64,000 nt of DNA from Clostridia bacterium. Lineage in GTDB: Bacteria; Bacillota; Clostridia; Christensenellales; Aristaeellaceae. The notes under the pieces were generated by a model. The model made no database searches, was not told the origin of the DNA, and saw nothing but the letters and a program-made list of their open reading frames with translations. Numbering within the stretch: the stretch's first letter is position 1; the number at the start of each line of letters is the position of its first letter. Shown in pieces: positions 8,942 to 16,486 of this stretch. A program made the position numbers and the translations under genes. The stretch is from positions 57,335 through 121,334 of the forward strand of contig JAFXVR010000027.1 of NCBI GenBank assembly GCA_017534885.1, given 5' to 3'.

Positions 8942-8970
8942 ATTATAGGGGACGGGCCCTGCCCTGTCAA
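8942..8970 (-). promoter_or_regulatory. Consensus promoter of the aroF leader
   Basis: Read on the minus strand, TTGACA (8970-8965) and TATAAT (8947-8942) are both perfect consensus and separated by 17 bases. Transcription should start near 8935. Confidence 0.88.
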
Positions 8971-9044
8971 GCAAAGTACACAAGGAGAACAATCGGCCCG
9001 GAGGCCGCCTGGGGGCGAGCTTTGGACGCCCGCCCCCGGCAGGG

Positions 9045-9998
9045 TCACACGGTGCCGAAGGTGACAAACTTCTCCTTGGGCGGGCGCACGGGGCTGGTCT
9101 CGAGCTCGTGCAGGAGCAGCGCCGTCTGGCCCTCGGGGCTGGTGACCACCTCGCAGGCGGCCTTCAGGCTGATGTACTTGCGGGCGTCGGGTTTTTCCAG
9201 GCCCTGGCAGACCCAGCCGCACTTCTGTACATCCTCGGCACAGCAGGTCATGGCATAACGCCCGAAATAGTAGAAGCCCCGGGGGAAGGAGGAGTCCGGG
9301 TAGGGCTGGCCCACCAGGCGCACCTTCTTGCCATCGTAGCGCTCAGGGTGATCCATGGCGTCCAGGTAGAAGATGCCATAGTTCTCCTCGCTGATGTCGA
9401 TGACCTCCGCCTTCATGTCGTAGGGCAGGTCCTCGTCGGACACGCCGTCCTCGGTGGAGCCGTCGGGATTCTCAAACAGCAGGTTGGCACTGGGATTGAG
9501 CGCCCGCAGCTGCTTGCGCCAGGCGGACTTGTTGAAGTCCGGCCCGCAGCGGTTGATGAGGATCAGGTCGGCGTCCTTCATCGGATCGGTCATGATCTTG
9601 CTCATGTTGGTCATGTAATTGGCGAAGGTGGTGGCGTCGGCCAGGCAGATCACCTGTACCCACTGCCAGTAGGGCGGCATGCGCACCTGCACCACCCTGT
9701 CCATGCCCCACATGGAGTTGTACTCGATGATGACCCGCTCAGGCTTGTGCTGGGCGTTCAGCTCCTTCAGCCGCAGGGCCGTCAGCTCCTCCGCGCTCTC
9801 GAGGGGTTCCACCACCGCGTTGGCCTTCTTCAGCACGCTGTCCTCCAGCTCCTCCATCCCCTCCTCGCACAGGAGGATCAGGGTTTTCTGGCCGGTGGAA
9901 AAGCCCTCGTCCGTCAGCATGGTGCGGATCATGCTCGTCTTGCCGCTCTCGAGAAAACCGGCCAGCATATAGACCGGGATCAGATTCCGTCCGCTCAT
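9045..9998 (-). CDS. G3E-family (CobW-like) GTPase, divergent member
   Basis: A 317-residue protein with the P-loop GFLESGKTS at residues 14-22. It lacks the CxCC zinc motif of canonical CobW proteins: the equivalent segment reads LLCEEGMEEL, and the NKxD base-recognition motif is replaced by INRCG. The last 90 residues (RLVGQPYPDSSFPRGFYYFG, then CCAEDVQKCGWVCQG) resemble the C-terminal domain of TIGR03943/DUF1980-type proteins associated with metal handling; this is from memory. The start overlaps the stop of the His-rich G3E gene by four bases (ATGA), implying translational coupling and possibly a paired metallochaperone. Substrate metal cannot be deduced. Confidence 0.85.
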   Translation of the reverse strand: MSGRNLIPVYMLAGFLESGKTSMIRTMLTDEGFSTGQKTLILLCEEGMEELEDSVLKKANAVVEPLESAEELTALRLKELNAQHKPERVIIEYNSMWGMDRVVQVRMPPYWQWVQVICLADATTFANYMTNMSKIMTDPMKDADLILINRCGPDFNKSAWRKQLRALNPSANLLFENPDGSTEDGVSDEDLPYDMKAEVIDISEENYGIFYLDAMDHPERYDGKKVRLVGQPYPDSSFPRGFYYFGRYAMTCCAEDVQKCGWVCQGLEKPDARKYISLKAACEVVTSPEGQTALLLHELETSPVRPPKEKFVTFGTV

Positions 9999-11224
9999 GC
10001 CCTGAACAGCTCCCTCAGCGCTTTTTCGTCCACATTCGCACCGATCACGCAGAAGCGGCCGGTGTAGTCCGGGCTGCCGTCCCGAATCTCGATCTCGCCG
10101 GGCACCCAGTCAAACTGGAACCAGGCGCCGTCTTCCTCCTGCAGCACGCCCTTGGCCCGCAGCACGCGGCCGTACTCCTCCTCGTCGGAGAGCTGTTCCA
10201 GCATGCCCCGGATCTCCTCGCGGCTGTAGCGGTTGGCCGTCTCCACGCCGATGTTCTGGAAGACTTCGTCCGCGTCGTGCTCGCCCTCGCCGTGGTGGTG
10301 ATGATGATGGTGGTGATGCCCATGCTCGTCATGGTCGTGATGATGATGCTCGTGCTCGTCCTCATCGTCGTCATGATCGTGGTGATGATGCTCGTGCTCG
10401 TCCTCATCATCGTCATGATCGTGGTGATGATGCTCGTGCTCGTCATCATCATCGTCGTCGTCATGGTCGTGGTGATGATGCTCGTGCTCGTCATCATCAT
10501 CGTCGTCGTCATGGTCGTGGTGATGATGCTCATGCTCATCCTCGTCGTCATGATCGTGATGGTGATGCTCGTGCTCATCCTCATCCTCGTCGTCCTCGTC
10601 CTCCATGGGCGGGAACTCGATGGGGCGGCCGTTCTCGATCACGTCCAGCATGAAGTCGGGCTCCATGTCGTCCCAGGGCGTGGTGATGATGCGGGCCTCG
10701 GGATGGGTCTCGGCGATCAGCACGCGGCTCTTTTCCACCCTGGCGGGATCCAGCAGCTGGGTGCGGCTGAAGATGATGGTGGAAGCGCTCCTGACCTGAT
10801 CCACGTAGAACTCGCCGTAATTGCGCATGCACATCCGGGCCTTGCCGGCGTCCACCACCGTGGCGCAGCCGCCGATCTCGATCTCGGGATGGGTCTGCTT
10901 CGCCTTTTCGATCGCGGAGAGGATCTCGCTGAGCTTGCCCACGCCGGTGGGCTCCACCAAGATCACAGTGGGCTGGTACTTGGTGATCAGCTCGTCAATG
11001 GCGTCCTGGAAGTCCCCCGCCAGGGTGCAGCAGATGCAGCCCGCGTTGAGCTCGCTCACCTGGATGCCCACGTCCTTCAGGAAGGCGCCGTCCACGCCCA
11101 CGTCGCCGTACTCATTTTCAAGCAGCACCACCTTTTCATTGCGCAGGCGGCCTGTCAGCAGCTTTTTGATCAGGGTCGTTTTGCCGGCCCCGAGAAAACC
11201 GGAAATCACATGAATCCGAACCAT
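9995..11224 (-). CDS. G3E-family (CobW-like) zinc metallochaperone GTPase with long His/Asp repeat
   Basis: A 409-residue GTPase. The start at 11224 (MVRIHVISGF) follows GGGAG; the frame extends 17 codons upstream without similarity. Motifs: P-loop GFLGAGKTTLI, NEYGDVGVDGAFL, the metal motif GCICCTL, and EPTGVGKLSEI. A C-terminal CobW-type domain (residues about 330-409) follows a run of roughly 100 residues made of six units of DEHEHHHHDH separated by Asp/Glu stretches, ending in nine consecutive His. Such runs store or deliver zinc, nickel or cobalt. The family hands metal to client enzymes using GTP. Coupled by a 4-base overlap to the second G3E gene. Metal identity is inferred as Zn2+ from the GCICC motif; nickel is possible. 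Confidence 0.93.
   Translation of the reverse strand: MVRIHVISGFLGAGKTTLIKKLLTGRLRNEKVVLLENEYGDVGVDGAFLKDVGIQVSELNAGCICCTLAGDFQDAIDELITKYQPTVILVEPTGVGKLSEILSAIEKAKQTHPEIEIGGCATVVDAGKARMCMRNYGEFYVDQVRSASTIIFSRTQLLDPARVEKSRVLIAETHPEARIITTPWDDMEPDFMLDVIENGRPIEFPPMEDEDDEDEDEHEHHHHDHDDEDEHEHHHHDHDDDDDDDEHEHHHHDHDDDDDDDEHEHHHHDHDDDEDEHEHHHHDHDDDEDEHEHHHHDHDEHGHHHHHHHHHGEGEHDADEVFQNIGVETANRYSREEIRGMLEQLSDEEEYGRVLRAKGVLQEEDGAWFQFDWVPGEIEIRDGSPDYTGRFCVIGANVDEKALRELFRA
10303..10605 (-). repeat. In-frame tandem repeat coding for His/Asp/Glu units
   Basis: Six in-frame units of 42 or 48 bases encode 14- or 16-residue repeats that start with DEHEHHHHDH and differ mostly in the number of Asp codons. Near-identical DNA units suggest recent expansion by slippage or unequal recombination, so length is likely to vary between strains. 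Confidence 0.85.
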
Positions 11225-11250
11225 AGATGTATCGCTCCCGTTTGATATAC

Positions 11251-11286
11251 TGAACAGCGGAAGGCCGTTGTTCACTACCTATTATA
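11251..11286 (-). promoter_or_regulatory. Untranslated leader hairpin and TATAAT box of the G3E operon
   Basis: TATAAT is present on the minus strand at 11286-11281, but the only TTGACA (11299-11294) is 7 bases away, so the pair cannot act as a normal promoter and the -35 for this box is poor. Just downstream, TGAACAGCGG/CCGTTGTTCA (11251-11274, 9 of 10 bp) forms a strong hairpin in the leader. An activator or metal-responsive control is possible. No Zur-like box was recognised. Confidence 0.4.
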
Positions 11287-11376
11287 GTACCGCTGTCAAG
11301 GGGTTTTCCCTTCGGGTATTCTCCAAATACCTGCAGAAAGCCCTCCGGAAAGCCCCAAATTCCCCTTTGACCCCTC

Positions 11377-11405
11377 TTGACATCCACCCGCCGCAATGCT
11401 ATAAT
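11377..11405 (+). promoter_or_regulatory. Promoter of the infC-rpmI-rplT operon
   Basis: Perfect TTGACA (11377-11382) and TATAAT (11400-11405) with a 17-base spacer. Confidence 0.88.
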
Positions 11406-11411
11406 CCCTGT

Positions 11412-11567
11412 TGTTTCCAAGCAGAAGCTGCCCGCTTCTCACCCAGGCTGTTCGGCGGCCGGGTTCATGGCGACCTGCTCCTTCCGGGGCAGAGCGGTTT
11501 GATTGATGAGCGGCGGGCGCTGGCCCACCGCTTTTTCAGCGGATGATTGACACATGGTTGGAGGTGC
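11412..11567 (+). promoter_or_regulatory. infC operon leader (L20/IF3-type autoregulatory leader)
   Basis: A roughly 155-base untranslated leader between promoter and infC. It contains a GAAGC/GCTTC hairpin followed by TCACCC, an intrinsic terminator at 11509-11536, and an alternative pairing: AGCGGT at 11493-11498 can capture ACCGCT at 11527-11532, which is the 3' arm of the terminator. Mutually exclusive structures of this kind are how the L20 leaders of Firmicutes work, with L20 binding favouring termination. Assignment to that Rfam family was not tested. Confidence 0.7.
11509..11536 (+). terminator. Attenuator terminator in the infC leader
   Basis: AGCGG-C-GGGC pairs with GCCC-A-CCGCT around a GCTG loop and runs into TTTTT, 32 bases upstream of the infC start. 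Confidence 0.75.
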
Positions 11568-12167
11568 ATGGACATCGCTATCGATCTGATGATCAACGAA
11601 GAGATTCGTGACCGGGAAGTTCGCGTGATCGACGAGAACGGCGAACAGCTCGGCATCATGCCGACGCAGCGCGCACTGGCGCTGGCGGAGGAGCGGGGCC
11701 TGGATCTGGCCAATATCCAGCCGGCTGCGCGGCCTCCGGTCTGCAAGCTGCTTGACTATGACAAGTATCGCTACGAGCAGGCACGGCGTGAGCGCGAAAA
11801 CCGGAAGAATCAGCGGGTCGTGGAGATCAAGGAGGTGCAGCTGTCTGCCACCATCGAGGAAAATGATGTGCTGACCAAGGCAAAGGCCGCCATCAAGTTC
11901 CTGGAGGGCGGAGACAAGGTGCGCGTCTCCATTCGCTTCCGCGGCCGCCAGATCACCCACAGCGAAATCGGCCTGAAGGTCATGCAGGATTTCGCTGAGC
12001 GCTGCAAGGATGTCAGCGTGGTGGAACGCCGTCCCATGATGGACGGGCGGCACATGATCATGATTCTCGGCCCCAAGGCCGCCAAGAGCTCCTTCGCGGA
12101 GCGCAAGGCCGCCCGGGAGGCGAAGGAAAAGTCTGCCCAGGCCGCTTCACCCGAGGCGGAAGAGTAA
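11568..12167 (+). CDS. infC: Translation initiation factor IF-3
   Basis: A 199-residue protein. IF-3 binds the 30S subunit, proofreads start codon selection and blocks 50S joining. Motifs: INEEIRDREVRVID, the N-domain ALALAEERGLDLANIQP and PPVCKLLDYDKYRYEQ, and the C-domain KEVQLSATIEENDVLTKA, VRVSIRFRGRQITH. The ATG at 11568 (MDIAIDLMINEE) is preferred because GGAGG lies just upstream, although the spacing is short (3 bases); the ATG at 11589 is an alternative and IF-3 genes often have unusual starts. It is the first gene of the IF3-L35-L20 operon. The Ala/Glu-rich C-terminal tail extends slightly beyond the usual end. Confidence 0.97.
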   Translation: MDIAIDLMINEEIRDREVRVIDENGEQLGIMPTQRALALAEERGLDLANIQPAARPPVCKLLDYDKYRYEQARRERENRKNQRVVEIKEVQLSATIEENDVLTKAKAAIKFLEGGDKVRVSIRFRGRQITHSEIGLKVMQDFAERCKDVSVVERRPMMDGRHMIMILGPKAAKSSFAERKAAREAKEKSAQAASPEAEE

Positions 12168-12237
12168 CCCTGCAAGGAATCCCCTCTCCTGGGCCGGACG
12201 GCTCAGGCGGACGATCAAACGGAAGGAGGACACCCAC

Positions 12238-12438
12238 ATGCCTAAACAGAAATCGCATCGCGGTGCTGCCAAGCGCTTCTCTTTTACCAAGTCTGGTATC
12301 GTCAAGCATAAGCAGATGAACGCCAACCACCAGGTGCACCTCAAGACCACCAAGCGCACCCGCCATCTGCGCTCCGCCGGCATTGTCGACAATGCCGCCG
12401 AGGCCCGCACCATCCACAAGATTCTGCCCTACAAATAA
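12238..12438 (+). CDS. rpmI: 50S ribosomal protein L35
   Basis: A 66-residue very basic protein with MPKQKSHRGAAKRFSFTKSG at the start and KTTKRTRHLR in the middle, both diagnostic of L35. AAGGAGG precedes the start at good spacing. Second gene of the operon with infC and rplT. Confidence 0.98.
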   Translation: MPKQKSHRGAAKRFSFTKSGIVKHKQMNANHQVHLKTTKRTRHLRSAGIVDNAAEARTIHKILPYK

Positions 12439-12467
12439 GCCCGCCGGCTGGCAAGGAGGAATGATTA

Positions 12468-12818
12468 ATGGCACGCATCAAGAGAGCTGTGAATGCTCAG
12501 AAGAAACGCCGCAAGGTCATGAAGCTGGCCAAGGGCTACTGGGGCGCGAAATCCAAGCAGTACCGCGCCGCGACCGAACAGGTGAGGCGCTCCCTGCGCT
12601 ATGCCTATAAGGGCCGCAAGCTCCGCAAGCGCGAGTTCCGCCGCCTGTGGATCACCCGCATCAACGCCGCTGCGCGTCTGAATGGCATGAGCTATTCTAC
12701 CTTCATGAACGCCCTCAAAAAGCTGAACATCACCCTGAACCGGAAGATGCTCGCTGACCTGGCTGTGAACGACCCCGCCAGCTTCACCAAACTGGTGGAG
12801 CAGGCCAAGAATGCCTGA
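12468..12818 (+). CDS. rplT: 50S ribosomal protein L20
   Basis: A 116-residue basic protein with [34 protein letters not shown] and [18 protein letters not shown], all diagnostic. L20 is an early 23S rRNA assembly protein and, in Firmicutes, represses its own operon by binding the leader; a matching leader is present upstream of infC. A strong terminator follows 8 bases after the stop. Confidence 0.98.
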   Translation: MARIKRAVNAQKKRRKVMKLAKGYWGAKSKQYRAATEQVRRSLRYAYKGRKLRKREFRRLWITRINAAARLNGMSYSTFMNALKKLNITLNRKMLADLAVNDPASFTKLVEQAKNA

Positions 12819-12825
12819 ACACACC

Positions 12826-12862
12826 CCGCTCCGCGGAGCCATGCGCCCGCGGAGCGGTTTTT
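12826..12862 (+). terminator. Terminator of the infC-rpmI-rplT operon
   Basis: A perfect 11-bp stem (CCGCTCCGCGG/CCGCGGAGCGG) with a 10-base loop and a TTTTT tail. The ribosome binding site of the next gene begins two bases after it. Confidence 0.92.
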
Positions 12863-12874
12863 CAGGAGGCAGCC

Positions 12875-13516
12875 ATGATTCAAGCCGCGCTCTTTGACCT
12901 GGACGGCACCCTCACCGACACCCTGCGGGACATCGCTGACGCCATGAACCGATCCCTTTCGCGCCTCGGCCTGCCCGCCTTCCCCATCGACGCCTACCGG
13001 TACCTGGTGGGCGACGGCGCCAAAGTGCTGGCCCGGCGCTGCGCGGGCGGCCATCCGGAAATGGCCGGGGAGCTGCAGGCCATCTACCAGGCGGATTACG
13101 AGCGCCACACCCTGGTCACCACCCGGCCCTATGACGGTATCCCGGAGCTGCTGACGGCCCTTAGGGAGAGGGGCGTCAGGACCGCGGTGCTCTCCAACAA
13201 GCCGGACGCTGACACCCGGGGCGTGGTGCGGCACTTCTTCACAGGCAGCTTCGACCTGGTGCGCGGCCAGCTGCCCGGCGTGCCCCTGAAGCCAGATCCC
13301 ACCGCCGCCCTGTCCATCTGTGAAGCGCTGGGGCTTCCCCCGGAGCGCTGGCTCTATTTCGGGGACACCGCGGTCGACATGACCTGCGCTCGCAATGCCG
13401 GCATGCATCCCGTGGGCGTCACCTGGGGCTTCCGGGAGGCGGAGGAACTGCGGGAAGCCGGGGCGGAATCCCTGATCAGCCGCCCGGAGGAAGCCCTGTC
13501 CCTGCTCAACCCATGA
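12875..13516 (+). CDS. HAD-superfamily phosphatase, phosphoglycolate phosphatase type
   Basis: A 213-residue enzyme with the HAD motif I DLDGTLTD (nucleophile Asp8, acid/base Asp10), motif II TAVLSNKP, motif III Lys in VPLKPDP and motif IV YFGDTAVDM. The small helical cap between motifs I and II fits the Gph/PpaX group, which hydrolyses phosphoglycolate or pyrophosphate; the exact substrate cannot be read. It starts immediately after the rplT terminator with AGGAGG in place, so it may be expressed by readthrough; no separate promoter was seen. Confidence 0.88.
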   Translation: MIQAALFDLDGTLTDTLRDIADAMNRSLSRLGLPAFPIDAYRYLVGDGAKVLARRCAGGHPEMAGELQAIYQADYERHTLVTTRPYDGIPELLTALRERGVRTAVLSNKPDADTRGVVRHFFTGSFDLVRGQLPGVPLKPDPTAALSICEALGLPPERWLYFGDTAVDMTCARNAGMHPVGVTWGFREAEELREAGAESLISRPEEALSLLNP

Positions 13517-13558
13517 GTCACCCTTTGTTCACCCCTGACACGATTGGAGGTATAAGCC

Positions 13559-14197
13559 ATGACACGCAAGACTGTTTCCGCCGTGATGGCCGTACTGATG
13601 GCGCTGGCGCTGTTCCTGCCCGCGGCTCAGGCGGACGGCTGGACCATGTTTGTCTACACGGAAAACGGCAAAGCCCTGAACGTCCGCTCCAGCATGGAAA
13701 CCGGCTCGGAGAACATCATCGGCTATCTCGCCTATGCCACCCCGGTGACCGTGTACAGCTACGGCGTCGGCGGCTGGGCGCAGATTGCCTACGGAGCCGG
13801 CAGCGCCTACGTCATGTCCCGCTATCTGGTCAGCCATCAGCCGCCGCCCGTCTCCCAGATCAGCACACCCCGGCCTCAGGGCAACAGCAGCACCCCCAAG
13901 ACCACTCCATCTCCCGCCGCTTCCACCTCCACCAAGGACGCCGTGACGGTTGAAGAAATCAACAGCCTGCTGCGCAATGCCCGGGTCGTGACCCCCTACC
14001 AGATCACCGTCCGGCCTCCCCGCGCCAGCGGCTGGGTGTACGTCCGCTGGGTGCCCAGCCGGAACGCCAGACCCCTGGCCACCTATCCCGCCGACTCCCA
14101 GCTGACCGTGCTGGCCGAGCTGAAGGACTGGTATCAGGTGCAGGATCCGGCCAACGGCTGTGTGGGCTTTGTGTACAAGAGCTATGTGGTGAACTGA
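13559..14197 (+). CDS. Secreted protein with two SH3-like domains
   Basis: A 212-residue exported protein. Residues 1-25 form a signal peptide ending in AQA. Residues about 30-95 are a bacterial SH3 domain (ALNVRSSMETGSENIIGYL, WAQIAYG, AYVMSRYL). A Pro/Ser/Thr-rich linker (95-128) leads to a second SH3-like unit (YQITVRPPRASGWVYVRWVP, LTVLAELKDWYQVQD, CVGFVYKSYVV). No catalytic domain is attached. Such proteins bind cell wall peptides. It is followed by another exported protein with 34 bases between them. Confidence 0.8.
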   Translation: MTRKTVSAVMAVLMALALFLPAAQADGWTMFVYTENGKALNVRSSMETGSENIIGYLAYATPVTVYSYGVGGWAQIAYGAGSAYVMSRYLVSHQPPPVSQISTPRPQGNSSTPKTTPSPAASTSTKDAVTVEEINSLLRNARVVTPYQITVRPPRASGWVYVRWVPSRNARPLATYPADSQLTVLAELKDWYQVQDPANGCVGFVYKSYVVN

Positions 14198-14231
14198 CCC
14201 TCAAAAACCAATCCGCAAGTGAGGTCAATCT

Positions 14232-14723
14232 ATGCGTCGAACGCTGAGATGCCTGATGGCCCTGCTCCTGGCCGCCCTGCTCCTCCCGGCTCTGGCGGAG
14301 GAAGCCGCTCCGGAGGCTGAAGCGACGCCCCTGCCGGAAACCGAAGCCACCGCCGCGCCTGAGGCTGAAGTCACCGCCACGCCGCAGCCGGCGAAGGGCT
14401 ATGTGCTGGTGGGCTGGGGCGCGGGGAACTACGGCTGGCTGCCCTTGGCGGCTGAGGGCGAGGAGTACGTCTATCCCCTGACCCAGCGCATGGCGGACGG
14501 CAGCACGGCCGTGAATTACATCCATGTGACCGACGAGGGCGTGTACATGGAGGCCTCCACCTGTGAGAACCAGGACTGCGTGCGCGAGGGGCTGGTGACC
14601 CTGGACAATCGCGGGGAGCGCATCCTCGGCGGGTGGATCGTGTGCCTGCCCAACCAGGTTTACCTGCAGCTCTTCACCTGGCAGGAAGTGCAGGCCATGT
14701 ATGCTGAAAGCGGAGGAACGTAA
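14232..14723 (+). CDS. Secreted NusG-domain-II protein
   Basis: A 163-residue protein with a signal peptide (residues 1-22, ending ALA), an Ala/Glu/Thr/Pro-rich stretch (about 23-55), and a C-terminal domain with VYMEASTCENQDCVREG and GWIVCLPNQVYLQL. The latter matches the pattern of NusG domain II proteins (Pfam NusG_II), including the Cys pair before the beta hairpin; it is not the transcription factor NusG. These small proteins regularly sit next to Gx transporters, as here, where the next start is 3 bases after the stop. Function is unknown. Confidence 0.8.
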   Translation: MRRTLRCLMALLLAALLLPALAEEAAPEAEATPLPETEATAAPEAEVTATPQPAKGYVLVGWGAGNYGWLPLAAEGEEYVYPLTQRMADGSTAVNYIHVTDEGVYMEASTCENQDCVREGLVTLDNRGERILGGWIVCLPNQVYLQLFTWQEVQAMYAESGGT

Positions 14724-14726
14724 GCG

Positions 14727-15401
14727 ATGCCGGACACAAGGCGCAACAGCGGAGCGGCCCGGGCGGCTCTCTGCGGTCTGCTGCTGGCGGTGATGCTGGT
14801 GCTGGGCTTTATCGAGAGCACGCTGCCCTCCGGCGCGGTGCCCGGCATCAAGCTGGGGCTGAGCAACGGCGTGCTGATTTTCGCGGTCTACCTGCTGGAC
14901 ATCCCCACCGCCTATATCCTGATGTCCCTGAAGGTACTGCTGTCCGGTCTGCTCTTCGGCGGCGTCAGCGCCATGATCTACGGCTTCGCGGGCGGTCTGC
15001 TCTCCCTGACGCTCATGGCGCTCCTCAGCCGCGTGAAGGGGCTCTCGCCGGTGGTGGTGTCCATGGCCGGCGGCGCGGCGCACAACATCGGGCAGGTGGG
15101 CATGGCCATGCTCATCGTGTCCACCGCGCCCCTGCTTGGCTACCTGGCGGTGCTCCTGCCCGTGGGCCTGGCCTGCGGCGCCCTGACCGGCATCGCGGCC
15201 AAACTGGTGATGCAGCACCTGCGCACCGTCATCCGCCCGGTGAAGCGCGCCTCCCGCCGGCAGACCCTTGTGGTGCTGCTGGCGGCCCTGCTGGTCATCG
15301 CGGTGGGCGTGTTTGCCCTCCTGCGCCTGCCCCGGGGCGGCGTCGTCATCGAGAGTGAAGCCCTGCCCACCATGATCCCCGCCGTCGAAAGGCCGTTCTG
15401 A
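14727..15401 (+). CDS. Gx transporter family membrane protein (HepI-like)
   Basis: A 224-residue protein with five or six hydrophobic segments and the family blocks IESTLPSGAVPGIKLGLSN, VLLSGLLFGG and GGAAHNIGQVGMA. The family was once named heptaprenyl diphosphate synthase component I and is now regarded as an ECF-like S-component transporter. A final membrane segment plus a short extracytoplasmic tail (residues 195-224) extends it. It is coupled to the NusG-II protein gene upstream, so the two probably act together, perhaps in an electron transfer or isoprenoid context; this is inference. Confidence 0.85.
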   Translation: MPDTRRNSGAARAALCGLLLAVMLVLGFIESTLPSGAVPGIKLGLSNGVLIFAVYLLDIPTAYILMSLKVLLSGLLFGGVSAMIYGFAGGLLSLTLMALLSRVKGLSPVVVSMAGGAAHNIGQVGMAMLIVSTAPLLGYLAVLLPVGLACGALTGIAAKLVMQHLRTVIRPVKRASRRQTLVVLLAALLVIAVGVFALLRLPRGGVVIESEALPTMIPAVERPF

Positions 15402-15430
15402 CACACGTCAAAAGGGATAAAGGTACTTGT

Positions 15431-16384
15431 ATGAACCGACAGCCGGATGAGAAGGACATCTCCCGCCTGATCGCGGAGCGCCAGTGGAACCTCCCCGACA
15501 AGGGCGAGCTGGAGAGCCGCCGCGAGGCCACCTATATCGACGACATCATCCAGAAAAGCCACCTGGAGCGCGCGCTGATGGAGCGTCTGGACGGCGTGAG
15601 AACCGTCTTTGACGGCGGCGCGGGCTGCGGGCGCTTTTCGATTCTGCTGGCCCGGCAGGGCTGCCAGGTCACCCACTTCGACATCTCCCAGCCCATGATC
15701 GACAAGGCCCGGGAGCTGGCGGCCGAAGCCGGCGTGCCGGACCGGATCACCTTTGTGAAGGGCGCGCTGGAGGACCTGACCGCCTTTGCCAGCCGCTCCT
15801 TTGACCTGGTGATCTCCTTTGACGCGCCGGTGAGCTACACCTGGCCGAATCAGGAGAAGGTCATCGGGGAGCTGGTGCGCCTGGCCCGGAAGCGAATCAT
15901 GCTCAGCGTGTCCAGCCGCCTGGGCTCCCTCCCCTACCTGGCCAATCCCGCCCAGAAGTGTCAGTTCATCCTGGATGAGCAGGCGGATGATCCCTTCGTG
16001 CGCTGGATGACGGCTCACCGGGAGGAGCTGGTGCAGGGCTTCCGCTTCGACCGGACGCAGGCGGACCGGGTGCTGGAGGAGGGCCTGATGGGCGGCGAGG
16101 AAGAGATAGCGGCCTACCGGCGCGGGGAAGCCCCCTGGTGCCTGACCTACACCTTCCTGCCCGAGGAGCTGCAGCAACTCCTGGAGGGCTATGGCGTGAA
16201 GAACATCCGCCTGGCCGGTCCCGGCGCCTACGCCCGGACGCTCCCCCGGGAAATCCTTGTGAAACTCATGGCCGATCCCAGCCAGAAGGCGGACTTCCTG
16301 GACTTCTGCTACCGCTTTGACAGCAATCCCGCTGTCTGCGGGCTGGGCAAGGATAATCTGCTGGCGACAGGCGACGTTGGGTGA
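15431..16384 (+). CDS. SAM-dependent methyltransferase
   Basis: A 317-residue class I methyltransferase. Motif I is VFDGGAGCGRFSILLARQG (residues about 58-76), followed by the acidic THFDIS, a VKGALEDL motif II and the strand DLVISFDAPVSYTW. The C-terminal third (about 200-317) has a long insertion and then FLPEELQQLLEGYGVKNIRL, typical of small-molecule methyltransferases. Substrate unknown. It ends 24 bases before a bidirectional terminator. Confidence 0.8.
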   Translation: MNRQPDEKDISRLIAERQWNLPDKGELESRREATYIDDIIQKSHLERALMERLDGVRTVFDGGAGCGRFSILLARQGCQVTHFDISQPMIDKARELAAEAGVPDRITFVKGALEDLTAFASRSFDLVISFDAPVSYTWPNQEKVIGELVRLARKRIMLSVSSRLGSLPYLANPAQKCQFILDEQADDPFVRWMTAHREELVQGFRFDRTQADRVLEEGLMGGEEEIAAYRRGEAPWCLTYTFLPEELQQLLEGYGVKNIRLAGPGAYARTLPREILVKLMADPSQKADFLDFCYRFDSNPAVCGLGKDNLLATGDVG

Positions 16385-16407
16385 GGGAGTAACAGAAAGA
16401 GCAGAAG

Positions 16408-16460
16408 AAACCCACCCCCAGGCGAACCGCTGAAGCAGGGCGGCTTCCGGAGGTGGGTTT
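16408..16460. terminator. Bidirectional terminator between methyltransferase and BspA-like genes
   Basis: AAACCCACC (16408-16416) pairs with GGTGGGTTT (16452-16460); GCGAACCGC and GGGCGGC form inner pairs. T-rich flanks exist on both strands, fitting two converging genes. Confidence 0.75.
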
Positions 16461-16486
16461 TGGCATGGCTTTTGATGAAGCTGAGG

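Noticed and set aside
8783..8970. T-box riboswitch upstream of aroF
   Set aside because: The leader is too short and lacks the T-box AGGGTGG-type sequence and a specifier stem; a leader peptide with Phe codons fits better.
10303..10605. Regularly spaced repeats that could suggest a CRISPR array
   Set aside because: Units are contiguous and in frame, encode His/Asp/Glu repeats of the G3E GTPase, and have no unique spacers. The yceG repeats at 59370-59840 were rejected for the same reason.
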